This document shows positions 25,542 through 36,946 of a stretch of 64,000 bases of DNA, piece by piece. The translations under genes were made by a program, and so were the position numbers. The stretch's first letter is position 1. Each line of letters begins with the position of its first letter. The stretch comes from Leuctra nigra (lineage: Eukaryota > Arthropoda > Insecta > Plecoptera > Leuctridae): contig OW203765.1 of the NCBI GenBank assembly GCA_934045905.1, positions 25,757,151 to 25,821,150 on the forward strand, written 5' to 3'. The notes below the pieces were generated by a model. That model saw nothing but the letters and a program-made list of their open reading frames with translations, did not search any database and was not told where the DNA came from.

Positions 25542-26847
25542 ACACTCGACCCGCTGCTGCTTTTCCCGCACGTTCACGGCAAGGGATACAATTTGGCTTC
25601 AAAACGTTTGCTGCACCACAACCATAACAGAACACTGACCTTTTTGCCAAACAATCGCGATAGGTGTGGTCGGTACCTTGACAGTTCCAACATGGCCCTC
25701 TGCTGCCTCTCGAGGTCGCTGTGGAGACGTCCGCTAGATTCTCTTCCTGCACCGCACCGACGTTCGGGCCTGGACGATCTGGCAGTCTTCGGCGTCCATG
25801 GTAGGCCAGGTCAGGTTCGATAGAATCCTTCTGCTGCACGGGATGCTGAAATTTGCGTACCCGTTGCCGGCTGTACTCCAGCTTCCGTCCCAGGCTAAGA
25901 AGGTCGGCCACGGACTCGATCTGCTGCAAACTTAACCTGTCCACATAAAACGGGTCTAAGTTTTTCCGAATTATACTTAGCTGGACGGATTCGGCCACAG
26001 GTGTCTGCAGCCGCGCCATGTAGTTCCTCATGAAGGCGACGTAGATTCCAATGGTTTCCTCCGGTCCTTGAGTTCGCTTCTTAATTTCGTCGAGTAACTC
26101 CTCGTCATAGTCGGGTGATAGGAACTCTTCTCGTAGTTTTTGCGTGAGGTCTTCCCAGGAGCCGAGCTGCCGCCTAATGGATCGGTACCATACTAATGCT
26201 GAGCCGTCGAATAAATCCATTGCTTCCACTAGTAAGTCTTCCTTCGATCGTAGTCTGGACTCACATAATTCTTCTATGCGTTCCAGGAAGGCGCTTACAC
26301 TCAACCCACGGCCGTCCCCCGTAAAGGTAACTCCCCAGTCTCTGGCTGGAACATACTTTTTCCTGGCACTGGTCTCGCCGGTTGCTAACTTAGCCAAGGC
26401 ATCTGACAAAGTTTTATTGGCCGCCAATATAGCTAACGGGTCTGAAAGCAGTTTTTCCTTAAGCTTGTCCCCGCACTTGGCTGCTTCCTGTATCAGCTCC
26501 GTTCGTCTTGTACACACGTCCGCGATGAGTGCACTCACCCTTCCGAGCCGGCGCAAGATGTGTCCCAAACGTGTTTCTATTCGTTTGTACTCCGAATCCG
26601 CCTTGGACGAACCGCTGTAGTTGGTAATCGCTGTATTCAGGTCCGCTATTTTCATCTTGCACGTTTCAAGCTCCTCTTCCGGATCCAGAGTGGTTTCTTG
26701 CGGGCAGGTGCTCTTCCCCTCCTTCTCGGTCTTGAGGGCCTGGGCGAGGACGGTTTTCATTTCGGCAACGGTGGTCAGTCCCTCGCCTAGTCCGCGTATC
26801 TTCAACTCATACTCGATCTCGTCACGCGTCAGTCGTGTGTAATCCAT
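25540..26847 (-). CDS. gag: Gag polyprotein, 435 aa
   Basis: This is the structural protein of the retrotransposon particle. I chose the ATG at 26847, just below the primer site; an in-frame TTG lies two codons upstream. Residues 1-40 look like a SAP-type helix-turn motif (LTRDEIEYELKIRGL). Residues about 165-325 resemble a retrotransposon Gag/capsid domain. Two zinc knuckles follow. The first, Cys386, Cys389, His394, Cys399, is canonical. The second, Cys407, Cys410, Val415, Cys420, has Val where His is expected. The stop TAG (25540-25542) lies 18 nt after the GGGAAAA heptamer that would send ribosomes into pol. The family assignment follows from its position and the knuckles; sequence similarity was not tested. 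Confidence 0.92.
   Translation of the reverse strand: MDYTRLTRDEIEYELKIRGLGEGLTTVAEMKTVLAQALKTEKEGKSTCPQETTLDPEEELETCKMKIADLNTAITNYSGSSKADSEYKRIETRLGHILRRLGRVSALIADVCTRRTELIQEAAKCGDKLKEKLLSDPLAILAANKTLSDALAKLATGETSARKKYVPARDWGVTFTGDGRGLSVSAFLERIEELCESRLRSKEDLLVEAMDLFDGSALVWYRSIRRQLGSWEDLTQKLREEFLSPDYDEELLDEIKKRTQGPEETIGIYVAFMRNYMARLQTPVAESVQLSIIRKNLDPFYVDRLSLQQIESVADLLSLGRKLEYSRQRVRKFQHPVQQKDSIEPDLAYHGRRRLPDRPGPNVGAVQEENLADVSTATSRGSRGPCWNCQGTDHTYRDCLAKRSVFCYGCGAANVLKPNCIPCRERAGKAAAGRV
25561..25567 (-). promoter_or_regulatory. Putative -1 ribosomal frameshift heptamer GGGAAAA
   Basis: Read in the gag frame it is G GGA AAA, the classical X XXY YYZ arrangement. Pol lies in exactly the -1 frame and is open from here on. 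The gag stop follows 18 nt later. A GC-rich stretch with possible pairing (GCAGCAG against CTCCTGC) follows, but I have not folded it. Confidence 0.75.
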
Positions 26848-26860
26848 TTTCAAAATTTCG

Positions 26861-26878
26861 GCCCCACGTCGGGCGCCA
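26861..26878 (-). other. Primer binding site, tRNA-Lys-like
   Basis: On the minus strand TGGCGCCCGACGTGGGGC starts 2 nt after the 5' LTR. From memory it matches the 3' end of animal tRNA-Lys(CUU) with one difference. Confidence 0.75.
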
Positions 26879-26880
26879 GT

Positions 26881-27281
26881 TATAACGTTTGCCCCTTCTT
26901 AACGGTGGAATGGGGTGGGTGGGGGAACGCTGGCGGACGGGGATGGGCGCCACGTGCTTCTGGGGTACGAGGAAGCACGAAGCTCGTAAAACAAACACCT
27001 TGAACACAATCACACTTGAACAACACTTTTAATAACTCTTAATCCCACAGCACAAGTCGTCGTAAGACAGTCCGACAAATAATAATCATCAACACTCTTT
27101 CTCTGTACAAAAATCAGTTGCCTGCGTCGGCTTCTAGAAACGTCTCTCTCTCTGACAACACACAACACAACCAGTTCCGTCGCTCGCCGGTCAACCACCC
27201 CCGAGCCCCTGCTCGAGCGCGTGAGGGGTGGTATGACCGGTTGACCTCGGGCGGCCGCCCTCCCTCAGTTTACATGTTACA
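26881..27281 (-). repeat. 5' LTR (401 bp)
   Basis: It appears identical to the 3' LTR, including the shared 62-codon chance frame. It would carry the promoter of the element; no clear TATA box was seen. Confidence 0.95.
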
Positions 27282-27285
27282 ACTC

Positions 27286-27905
27286 ATTGGACTCTAATAA
27301 TGATTGTCAATGTACACGTTGTGTGTGCAATAAAACAATTCGTGGTCATGCTAATCAACAGAATCTTGGTGGCCTCAGTTACTAAACTAGAAACCACACA
27401 AAAAATGCTCCATTACTGGGTGCATAAGGTTGTCACAGCTTTTAATTTATCCGAATTATTTAATTATGTAAAATTCAGGTAATTTAGTAAATAGTAAAAT
27501 TCAGTAAAGGCTCCATTACTTATATTCAGTGTATTACGTGTTTACAACTTTTCATTTGTCACACTTATATATTATTTAAAATAGAGTTAATTTGTCAATA
27601 TTGGTGGCTCAACAAGAAACAAGAACAACACGAAACAAGAAACCACACAAAAAGGCTCCATTACGTGCATCCATTACGTGATCACAACTTTAAGTTTCTA
27701 AAATAAATTTAATTATTTTAATTATGCAAATTTGTCGATCTTGATGGTTCAGATACGAAACAAGAAACCACACAAAATGGCTCCATTACTAGGTTTATTA
27801 GGTGTTTTCAACTTAGTAAAAATTATTTCATTATTTCAGATGTTGTAATCTGTCAATCTTAGAAGCTCGGTTACAATAAACAAGAAACTACACTAAATGG
27901 TCCAT
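27286..27905 (+). repeat. Tandemly duplicated segment, copy 2, right part
   Basis: This continues the segment interrupted by the LTR element. It starts ATTGGACTCTAATAATG and consists of imperfect ~100-bp subrepeats with CAAGAAACCACACAAAA and GGCTCCATTAC, matching 20945-21480. Confidence 0.8.
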
Positions 27906-29070
27906 GATAATTAATGGAAATCTGTGGGTATGAGAGATTTAAATTTCATTTCATCATCCAACAATGCTTACGTTAAAAAGTTAGAATAATAAAACGCTTT
28001 TAAATTGTCATGATTTATTTCCAAACTGTGAGTCAAAGTCTCATCAAGTGACATTGTTTAATGGAAATAAATGAAACTGAAACTGATGTTCCTCCTAATC
28101 TGACACTAATAAAATAAACATTGGTTTTGATGCGAACGTTATATACGAAAGTGGTCTGGCTTGCTTACATCGGCAATACAATAATATTCTTCAAGTATCT
28201 AGGCAATAGCACGAAGTTGTTTCCTGGTTTGAAAATATGAAAATATTATCTTCCACAGCAACATCACAAAACAATATAATAATCACTAAATAAGATCAGT
28301 GGACTAATTAAAATGCAAGCTCGATAACTGTTTACAAGTACCTATAGAAGAAGACAACAATACTAAATGGACATCGATCGTATTTGCCATGAACAAACAA
28401 ATGTAAACATTAAGTTGACCTGACAGGGAGAGGCAGAGAGGTGGAGATGCCAGGTATAGGCCGGCCCATGCTATCCGTGTACATAGGCGAGTAAGGCGGG
28501 TAGCGTAAATTTCATCACCCGTCATACTCCTTCCCACCAGCACTATAAACACCAGGTGGCTCAGCTAGTTAATCTTAACTAAGTTCCTTTTAAGTTACAT
28601 TGCCTTCCAAAAACCATCCGGATTTTATTTAAAATGTGTTGTAAACATCTGTAAGCCTGCACGCTTTACCAATTGAGTTTATACTTCGGAACTTTGACAT
28701 AAAAGAGTGAACATGGGAGAATTTAAAAATGAGGAAACGCATTTGCAATAATCTTTCGTGTACCTTTCAGTTTACCTAGTGGCGACAAATACGCGTTTTA
28801 CGAGATGAACGCACAAATTCCGGTTTACACCGGAACAATACACCTACAATTTACGTTATTCACATGACTCAAAGCTGTGAACTTTTAACAAATTATAATT
28901 TGATATAACTCAAATTCAACCAAAAGAAATGGACCCTTTCGTTATAGGGAGTATTCACGACAATTCTCACAGTTGTTATCGTCCTGTGAAAGTAACGGGC
29001 GGGCCATGTTTGATATGTGTTGTGGTTCTTGAGCACACGGCTGTATGGTTTATCTGGTGTTTTTTTTTTG
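27906..29070. other. No gene recognised
   Basis: The 28304-28552 minus-strand frame (82 codons) has no recognised domain, start context or splice support. No repeat was seen here. Confidence 0.4.
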
Positions 29071-29808
29071 CGAATTTTAGGCTGATAATAGTGGTTTAAT
29101 GTAATATTTTGCTATATTAGGCGTAAATAACTGTTGCTCAGTGTTTTTTTGTCAGAGATTATATTGTTTTGGTATCATAGTGAGTATTTTGAACATCTTT
29201 TCCGCGTGTTTATTTTGATGCAAATAGGCTGATACCTTGGAATCCATACAGCCTTTTGCCAGGCTACAAAAGTGAATTAGTATGAAGTGACTTTCTGCAA
29301 TATGATTAAAGAGAATGAAAGTGTATTGTTATTGATCCTTATGTATTTTTCTCGTCATAATTCGTTGCTAAACTCGACTTTTTCTTGACAGTCACGCCCC
29401 CGCCTTGCCGTCAGGTGTATTGAATTTTCACATAAATTCAATAAAGTTGTCGAATTTTTGGCTGATAATAGTGGTTTAATGTAATATTTTGCTATATTAG
29501 GCGTAAACAACTGTTGTTCAGTGTTTATTTATCAGATATTACATTGTTTTGGTATCACAGTGAATATTTTGAACATCTCTCTCGCGTGTTTATTATGATG
29601 CAAATAGGCTGATACCTTGGAATCCATACAGCCTTTTGCCAGGCTACAAAAGTGAATTAGTATGAAGTGACTTACTGCAATATGATTAAAGAGAATGAAA
29701 GTGTATTGTTATTGATCCTTATGTATTTTTCTCGACATAATTCGTTGCTAAGCTCGACTTATTCTTGACAGTCACGCCCCCGCCCTGCCGTCAGGTGTAT
29801 TGAATTTA
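29071..29808 (+). repeat. Direct tandem duplication, two ~355-bp copies
   Basis: The segment 29071-29428, starting near GAATTTTAGGCTGATAATAG and ending CGTCAGGTGTATTGAATTT, is repeated at 29452-29808 with scattered substitutions. There is no coding potential. Confidence 0.85.
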
Positions 29809-30360
29809 TTGGGATATTGTTTGGATATTGATAGATCGTGATTGTTTTATCTCTGTTACGTTTCCTACTACACTACGTCCAATTATCGCACAATTGAACA
29901 TTTTGTTAGTAATTAATGCCACTCAAACTTGATCATTAAAGAGTGTTAAACCTACCCACTGGCAAGAAAAGGTAGCCTCCTATTTATGCAGTTTAAGCAT
30001 CTTTATTCTAAGTAGACTCCCGTGTCATGTTCTAGGAACAATTAAAATGTATTTGGGGAATGCATTATGTTGGTTTGTGTAAGTAAACTCGGATATAACT
30101 GCATATAAACTTGAACTAAACAACGTCGTATTGCACGGGTAGCTGCCATGAAACGATCACCTGCATATCCATCATGGCCGCCGAGAGGCTGAGGGGTATT
30201 TTGACGTCACGAGAATACTAGCTATACTAACTTCGGAACTATTGAAATAAAAACAGAAAATTTTAGACAAGAAGTGACGTTGTTGGCGTTAACTGTAATG
30301 ATAGGTAACACTTAATGATCAGTGAAAGCTGCTATAAACTTATACCCCATATTACATGTT
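29809..30360. other. No gene recognised
   Basis: Nothing beyond low-complexity AT-rich sequence was seen. Confidence 0.4.
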
Positions 30361-31082
30361 GTACAAAAACAAAAACTTGTAAAAAAAACTGCCAAGCACC
30401 TTCCCACTTAAAACAATTGAGATCTAAAAGAAGGGCCAAGCAATAATATATTGTTTAAACATTTTCGCACTTAAAATTCGTGAAATCATTTCGCCCAGTT
30501 ACTGCCGCCAAGCACAACACTAAAAACCTAATGTTGTGTCCAAATTTGAAGAATACAATCTAAGTGAACCATCATTGTAAATTTAACAAAATTATAAAAA
30601 TTAAAAACGACTTCAAAATAAATTTAAAATTGAAATTAAAAAAATTAAAAATAAAGCTTGGCGCATTGAATTTGCACCGACCATATTGTAGACTTCCTCT
30701 ATCTTCTTCCTACTTTCTGTCTTTCTCGGCTCCTTTATCGTCATCTTCTTTCTTATGTTGCCTTCTTCTTGACACAATGCGCCTAGCTTTATTTTTAATT
30801 TTTTTAATTTCAATTTTAAATTTATTTTGAAGTCGTTATTAATTTTTATAATTTTGTTAAATTTACAATGATGGTTCACTTAGATTGTATTCTTCAAATT
30901 TGGACACAACATTAGGTTTTTAGTGTTGTGCCTGGCGGCAGTAACTGGGCGAAATGATTTCACGAATTTTAAGTGCGAAAATGTTTAAACAATATATTAT
31001 TGCTTGGCCCTTCTTTTAGATCTCAATTGTTTTAAGTGGGAAGGTGCTTGGCAGTTTTTTTTACAAGTTTTTGTTTTTGTAC
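30361..31082. repeat. Long inverted repeat: two 308-bp arms, 106-bp loop
   Basis: The arms 30361-30668 and 30775-31082 are the same length and nearly exact reverse complements, so that both strands can encode the same start and end of an 88-codon chance frame. It contains GCCAAGCACC and AGCTTGGCGC motifs. It looks like a foldback or MITE-like element; no target duplication was identified. Confidence 0.85.
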
Positions 31083-32362
31083 TTCTTTTGCAAATGGATT
31101 AATGTACTGAAATAAAAGTATTTTAATATCCTTGTACTAAACCACTTACATTTAATTAATTCCAACTTGAATTTTATAGCATTTTGTTTGTCACAGTGAT
31201 CAATTTTGAATCTATGTCACTATAATTTCACTGATCCCCTATTCTATAAAGAAAATCAAATCATTTCGGTCTGAAATGATTTCAGAATGTCGTTTTCATT
31301 ACAGAATACAATGTCTGGTTTCTGCACAAGGAAATCGATCAGTATAACACAATCATTGATTAAACGAGCCTTCGTATTGCATGCGAATTATATTCCTTGG
31401 AAAGTTGCTGCTGCATACTAATTGGAATTAAGGAAACAAATATCATAGAATGCGTCTTAAAGGTTCAGTGATAATTTTAGTCTTTGAATTTTCTTGCATA
31501 CATTTGTGAAACATTTTTAAAAATGCATAAAATATCCGTACATTTTCAATTGTTGAAATTCTCTACAGATTTGTCTGAAAATTTAAAAAAAAAAAATATA
31601 TATTATATTAATGTCCCAATGACAAAGCAAAGTTTTGAGTTGATCGATGAAACTGTTCCATTTTTATTTATTTTCCAACCAATCACATGATCTCGTTCAA
31701 ATACAATACAAGAGTACAGTCTTATGACATTAGTGTGTGGGCAAAATTTCATATCGATTGGTTGAACAACCGGTGTGACCTGGGAAATGCAGGCAAAATT
31801 ACAAAAAACGAAAGTAAATAGCAAATATGACGCTCACTATAGCGCCATACAATGAACGAAAGGATGATGCTATCAATGAAATAGATCCAAGGGTGGATAC
31901 TTTTGAAAGCAACTCACAATCTCATCTCTAATTCCCCCAACAGACACAAATGCTTGTACCCTATTAGTTCGACACACAACACACCCTTCCAAGTCAATAA
32001 ATAATAAATGTCTGGACGCATTGATTCGAACAGGCGGCGTGGAACGAAGATCAAAGATTAGTTCAGTCAAGAAAGTTGCATCGAGAACTGATGGACCAAA
32101 TGCAGAACTTACCTCCAGAGAACAGGAATTGGATCTATATAAATAGGATCCACTTTTTGATCATTGTCTATGATCCCTATGTTAAATAAGTCCAAAAATA
32201 TTAACAAAATGACTCTACTTAAATTGGCACACACTATTTGAGTGCACAGAAAAAATTAAACCAGGAATTCTATCCAGCCAAACCTGAGAAAAATGTAGGG
32301 AGTGCACATTTAATTTAATAAGTAAATTATAGCTTTGAGATAACGTCTAAAGTTTACAAGGG
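31083..32362. other. No gene recognised
   Basis: At about 31620-31800 there is a diverged repeat containing CATATCGATTGGTTGAAC, resembling 41990-42015. No exon is supported. Confidence 0.4.
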
Positions 32363-32480
32363 GCAGTTTGATACTCTAAAACCAGTAATTAAGTTTACAC
32401 GGTCATTCAAGGAATTTTATTGGTTGTTGCCATGGCAATATAGTCCCAATCAACTGTTTCTAATCTAATTAATACCAACT
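32363..32480. mobile_element. Diverged copy of the MITE at 13168-13285
   Basis: It shares the core TTGGTTGTTGCCATGGCAAT and flanking blocks with the reverse strand of 13168-13285. Its terminal repeats are eroded. Confidence 0.45.
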
Positions 32481-34787
32481 GTGTATTGAAAGATGTTGCC
32501 AAAGAATAAGATAATATAATTAAAGTTCGTGATAATTGATAAAGGCAAGTTAAATTATTTATTTTTTAAGAAATGGAACCATTTAGTTTATGTATTTTAT
32601 TTTATGTTATGTATTGTACCATTCTATATCCTCATTCCCTGCTCTCATGGTGCAAATAGTAAATGAACATGCGACGGCAATTTGCACGTATTTATTTCAT
32701 TAATTAAATGCACTAATTCTCATCTAAAGTGTAATTAATTAAGCGAGTGAAGCGAGAGGTTGTGTGATTTACAAGCTGATTCTTGCTCTTGATCTCAATC
32801 CTACATACGTTTTAGCTCCATCTTAGTAAATACTTCTTAAGTTCATTATGTGTCTTATCTAGATGGAATTGCTTTGAGAAATAAGCGCTATTAAAGATAA
32901 TGAAACTCACATCTAGTTTGGGAATTGTTTTATTTGTAAAATGTAATATTTATATTTTAATTAGCATTGTCAAGTTATAGCATCCTAAAATTTCTGAACA
33001 TTGTAGCTTTTACAATCTGCTCCTAAGGATATTGTATTTTACTCTACAATCGATATTGGAAAGGAATCCACGTAAAAGGCTCTATTTTGTGGATGTAGGT
33101 ACGCATTTTTTTAATTGTCAGTGTCCAAAACCGTCTCTGAGCGCTATTTCTGTGAATGATTTTTTACAATTCCTATAGGTAGAAACATTTAAAACACGCC
33201 AGTAAATGGAGCCTATTTATGTAGATTCTATTCACGACTCACGTGATAGTAGATCATTAGGCAAAACAAATTAATTTAAAATTTAAAATTTGTTTGAAAT
33301 TTAAAAATTCTTCATAAAGTCACATTTTTATACATGATTTGGATTTCACACATTGTAAGCAGTAATTTTGCAAGACGTCTCATAGCTGTCTATTGTAAGA
33401 GTTAGACAATTGTACCATAGCGCAGACCGGAAGCCGGATGTAGTCTAACGGAATCGGTGCTAAAATCAGATCTGCTCCTCCTTGCGTTACGTTTACCTTG
33501 CTTACGCTTACGCTAACGCTTCTGCATATTATGCTTCACGCTTCGTAAGAGATTGCTAATGAATTCAGTGTTTATTATCATTCTACTCACGACCATTCGA
33601 TTTTATACATCATAATTCTCTATAAACATGTGCAATATATTATCATGATAATGGCAATGCAAGCGCTAATCACTTTTCCTTGTAGCTACCTTAATGGCAG
33701 TTCGCGTTTATGAAATAAATCAATCGATGATAGGGCACTCACCCCGCACAAACAAAATTGTCCTGTTTTGATCCAAAATACTTTGTATACCGGGATTTTA
33801 TAAATTGGCTAATTATTTGTATTTTTCCTTTTTAACTGAGTCACATAATCACCAGTGAATCCATGCCCCTCCCCTGTCAAACTTATTCACTCTTTCCGAA
33901 ACGATCTCCCCTAAAAGGACATCACAAAACGATATCTACCCCCCCCCCCCCCCCCCCTCCCACCTGCACCCCACACAAAAATTTCATATTTCTGACCGCG
34001 AAATTAATCAAAATGCTTTAAAATTTCTATCAAGACGTGACAAATCCCACTATCTTTAGGCCCCCTTTCCTCTCTTCACATATTGGTGCACACTGAATCC
34101 CCCCCCCCCCCAACCCCCCCCCCCCCCCCCCCCCCGAAGAGTGACGGTCCACAGCCCCAAATGTGTATTATTTCATTAAGTGAATCACACTTTTAAACTT
34201 AGAAATGCTTTTTTTAACAGGGATTGAATTTTAATTTTTAATTACATTTTGTATTTCCTATAAATAGATAATAATAAATTAAACTTACTACCTATATACC
34301 TCAAAAGTCTAACTGTACAAAACATATAAAATAATTTATAGTACTAGTATTAACAGTATTTTTATTAATTAATATTCTCCTCAAATAACGTTCTTCGTTT
34401 CAGCTAGAGCTGTTTTGATGGATTTTCGACACGTATTTAGCAAGTTAATTACGCAATCCTTTAAATAGAAGAAACAAATGTACCTAATTTACAATTCAAC
34501 GAACCTGAGATAACCTCTAAATGAATGTAAATCCGTGATAAGGATGAAGCGTGCACGAAGCTACCGTTGTGTTTGTTGTTAAATGAAGATATTTTCAACT
34601 CCGATGCGTTTGAGGCTGATAAAGTGTTTGACTGATAATTGGGGTGTGACACAAAGTCAATGACCAACTAACATAACATCACAACTGCAAACAGTTAGAT
34701 CGTTAAAACTTAACTGGGCCAGCAAGATTGATTTGTTTTTAACTTTAAACAAATAATGTGAGTATAAAATTATGGAAATTCAAACAT
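32481..34787. other. No gene recognised; two poly-C tracts
   Basis: The C runs are at 33939-33957 and 34099-34135. Otherwise the sequence is AT-rich without supportable exons. Confidence 0.4.
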
Positions 34788-36027
34788 TTAGACCATGAGC
34801 CAGCCGTAGTGGACCCTCCCCCCCCCCTGCTCCATGAGGTCTGAAAGTGGTTTTGGGTACCTCAAGGTACGCAGATTACACTTTCACTTGTTTGACATCT
34901 GCCCGGTGGTGAAACAACCCCCCAGGGGGGCGCAAAGGGTGATTTTTGGGGTATTTTGTCACACGTTTGATTTTTTTGTGGGCTAACGGGACACGATAAT
35001 TACAATCAGTTTGCATATTTGTATGTAGGTTGACATAAGTAATTTTATCCATATTTGTTTGTAAGGGCAATACCCTTAAATCAAAATTTTGGATTTTTTG
35101 GAAATCGGGGGGGAATTACCCAAAAATGTTTTTTTGGTATTCAATCGATTTGTATTTAAAAGTTGTTCATGAATGTATTCCATCAATTTTGCAAAATTTT
35201 ATGTTTACAACCTGTTTTAACGGGATTAAGTGTCTCTTATGGGTTTATAATGTTAAATATTTAATTTTGTTTAGGGTCAAGAGTAAAAATTTAATCAATT
35301 TTTTTTCAACATTATTAATTGGTATGACATAAGTCAATATATGTATATATTTTTGTTGAAGTGAAACCATTATTTCAAAAATTTCAAAAATTTTAACTTT
35401 TTTAATGGTAATTTTGTAAAATTTTGTAAATTTTGTAAAAATATTGGGTTTGCCTCAACAAAAATATGTAAATATATTAACGTATGCCATACCAATACAT
35501 AATGTTGAAAAAAAAAATGATTAAATTATTACTTAAGACCCTAAAAAAATTCAAATATTTAACATTATAAACCCATAAGAGACACTTAATCCCGTTAAAA
35601 CAGGTTGTAAACACAAAATTTTGCAAAATTGATAGAATACATTCATGAACAACTTTTAAATACGAATCGATTGACACCCAAAAAACATTTTTGAGCAATT
35701 CCCCCCCGATTTCCAAAAAATCCAAAATTTTGATTTAAGGGTATTGCCCTTACAAACAAATATGGATAAAATTACTTATGTCAACCTACATACAAATATG
35801 CAAACTGATTGTAATTATCGTGTCCCGTTAGCCCACAAAAAAATCAAACGTGTGACAAAATACCCCAAAAATCACCCTTTGCGCCCCCCTGGGGGGTTGT
35901 TCCACCACCGGGCAGATGTCAAACAAGTGAAAGTGTAATGTGCGTACCTTGAGGTACCCAAAACCACTTTCAGACCTCATGGAGCAGGGGGGGGGGAGAG
36001 GGTCCACTACGGCTGGCTCATGGTCTA
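34788..36027. mobile_element. 1.24-kb foldback element, arms ~570 bp, TA flanks
   Basis: The ends GACCATGAGCCAGCCGTAG (34790) and its reverse complement (to 36025) are each flanked by TA. The arms 34790-35361 and 35453-36025 are complementary almost throughout, so one 64-codon chance frame is encoded identically from both arms. The loop is about 90 bp. No transposase is visible. The TA flanks suggest, but do not prove, mobilisation by a TA-targeting transposase. Confidence 0.8.
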
Positions 36028-36113
36028 ATTATATTCTGTGCGTTTGAGACGAATGTTTGGATGCTTTACAAAAATTACTTTAACCTTCGAACGATTCTTC
36101 AGAAAACTTATCC

Positions 36114-36454
36114 GTTAAAAATTAACACTCTTTTGACTTGATTCCACATTATCAGTCTCGTTCAGAATTAGGGTGGCCAAAGGTCCGGATTTTATCCGGA
36201 CTCTCAGGAATTTGACAACATTGTCCGGATGATAGAATTTCCTCACCGGACAGCATAATGTCCGGAATTGTTGAAAATATGAAACTAACACTATATTTAA
36301 TTCAATTTTCAGTGAATCAATAAAATTTTCAAATGAATTAAAAATTGTATCGCTCAATTCCTGAGCCGGATAAAATCCGGACCTATGGCAACCCTAATCC
36401 TGAACGAGACTGGATAATGTGCTATAAAGTCCAAAAAAGTTTAATTTTTAACAA
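36114..36454. repeat. Nested inverted repeat with TCCGGA motifs
   Basis: The outer arms (36114-36200 and 36367-36454) pair with some mismatches and include GGTCCGGATTTTATCCGGA. Further TCCGGA and CCGGA words lie inside. Probably a small MITE inserted in, or forming, a foldback. Confidence 0.6.
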
Positions 36455-36946
36455 AACAAGCGAAATATTTTGTGAAGAATTGTTTGAAGGATAAAATTGG
36501 TTTTTGTAGTCGTTAGTCAAGTCGTTATTCTAGAAGTGAAGATATTTTCAAAATTACCCCATTTCAAATCGCCGAAGATTGTAGCCATGAACGCATAAAA
36601 ATGGCTCAAATTCACTTTTGCGAAATTTAAACTTTTTCCGGGCCGATGGGGCCCGGACTCTCATGGTACGGGGGGGGGGCAGGCTCCCCCCATCACCCCC
36701 CCCCCCCCATTGATTTCGTGCGAGACCGTCTTTTCATACGCATACTACTTGTTTCCCCCAAAATACCGTTCTTGTGAGACATTTTTTTACCCAAGATTTT
36801 TAGACCTTATGTCCTGAATTAGATTTTTGTAAAGTTGGCAACCCTATTCAGGATGGTCTAATCTAAAGAAGTCTGGAATTTCAAGTAAGAGCAGTAACTT
36901 TTATTTGTGTCATACAGTTTTTCCATTTCGAATGAAGTATTCGTGC
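36455..36946. other. No gene; G/C homopolymer cluster
   Basis: Runs of G and C lie near 36670-36708. Otherwise nothing was recognised. Confidence 0.4.

Larger units (their letters stand above)
21891..27285 (-). mobile_element. Young Ty3/gypsy-type LTR retrotransposon, complete
   Basis: The element reads on the minus strand: 5' LTR 26881-27281, primer site, gag, pol, polypurine tract, 3' LTR 21895-22295. The 4-bp target duplication ACTC lies at 21891-21894 and 27282-27285, and the uninterrupted target can be read at about 20940 in the neighbouring duplicated segment. I see no difference between the two 401-bp LTRs. The domain order protease, RT, RNase H, integrase places it in Ty3/gypsy rather than copia. 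No env frame is present between pol and the 3' LTR. Gag and pol carry no internal stops, so the copy looks potentially active. Confidence 0.95.

Noticed and set aside
23910..26620. Plus-strand frames such as 24330-24878 (182 codons) and 26144-26620 (158 codons)
   Set aside because: They are antisense shadows of the intact gag and pol genes.
28304..28552. 82-codon minus-strand frame
   Set aside because: No recognisable domain or start context; it may be chance or part of an unrecognised repeat.
34876..35938. Identical 64-codon frames in both arms of the foldback
   Set aside because: The identity follows from the inverted repeat; nothing suggests translation.
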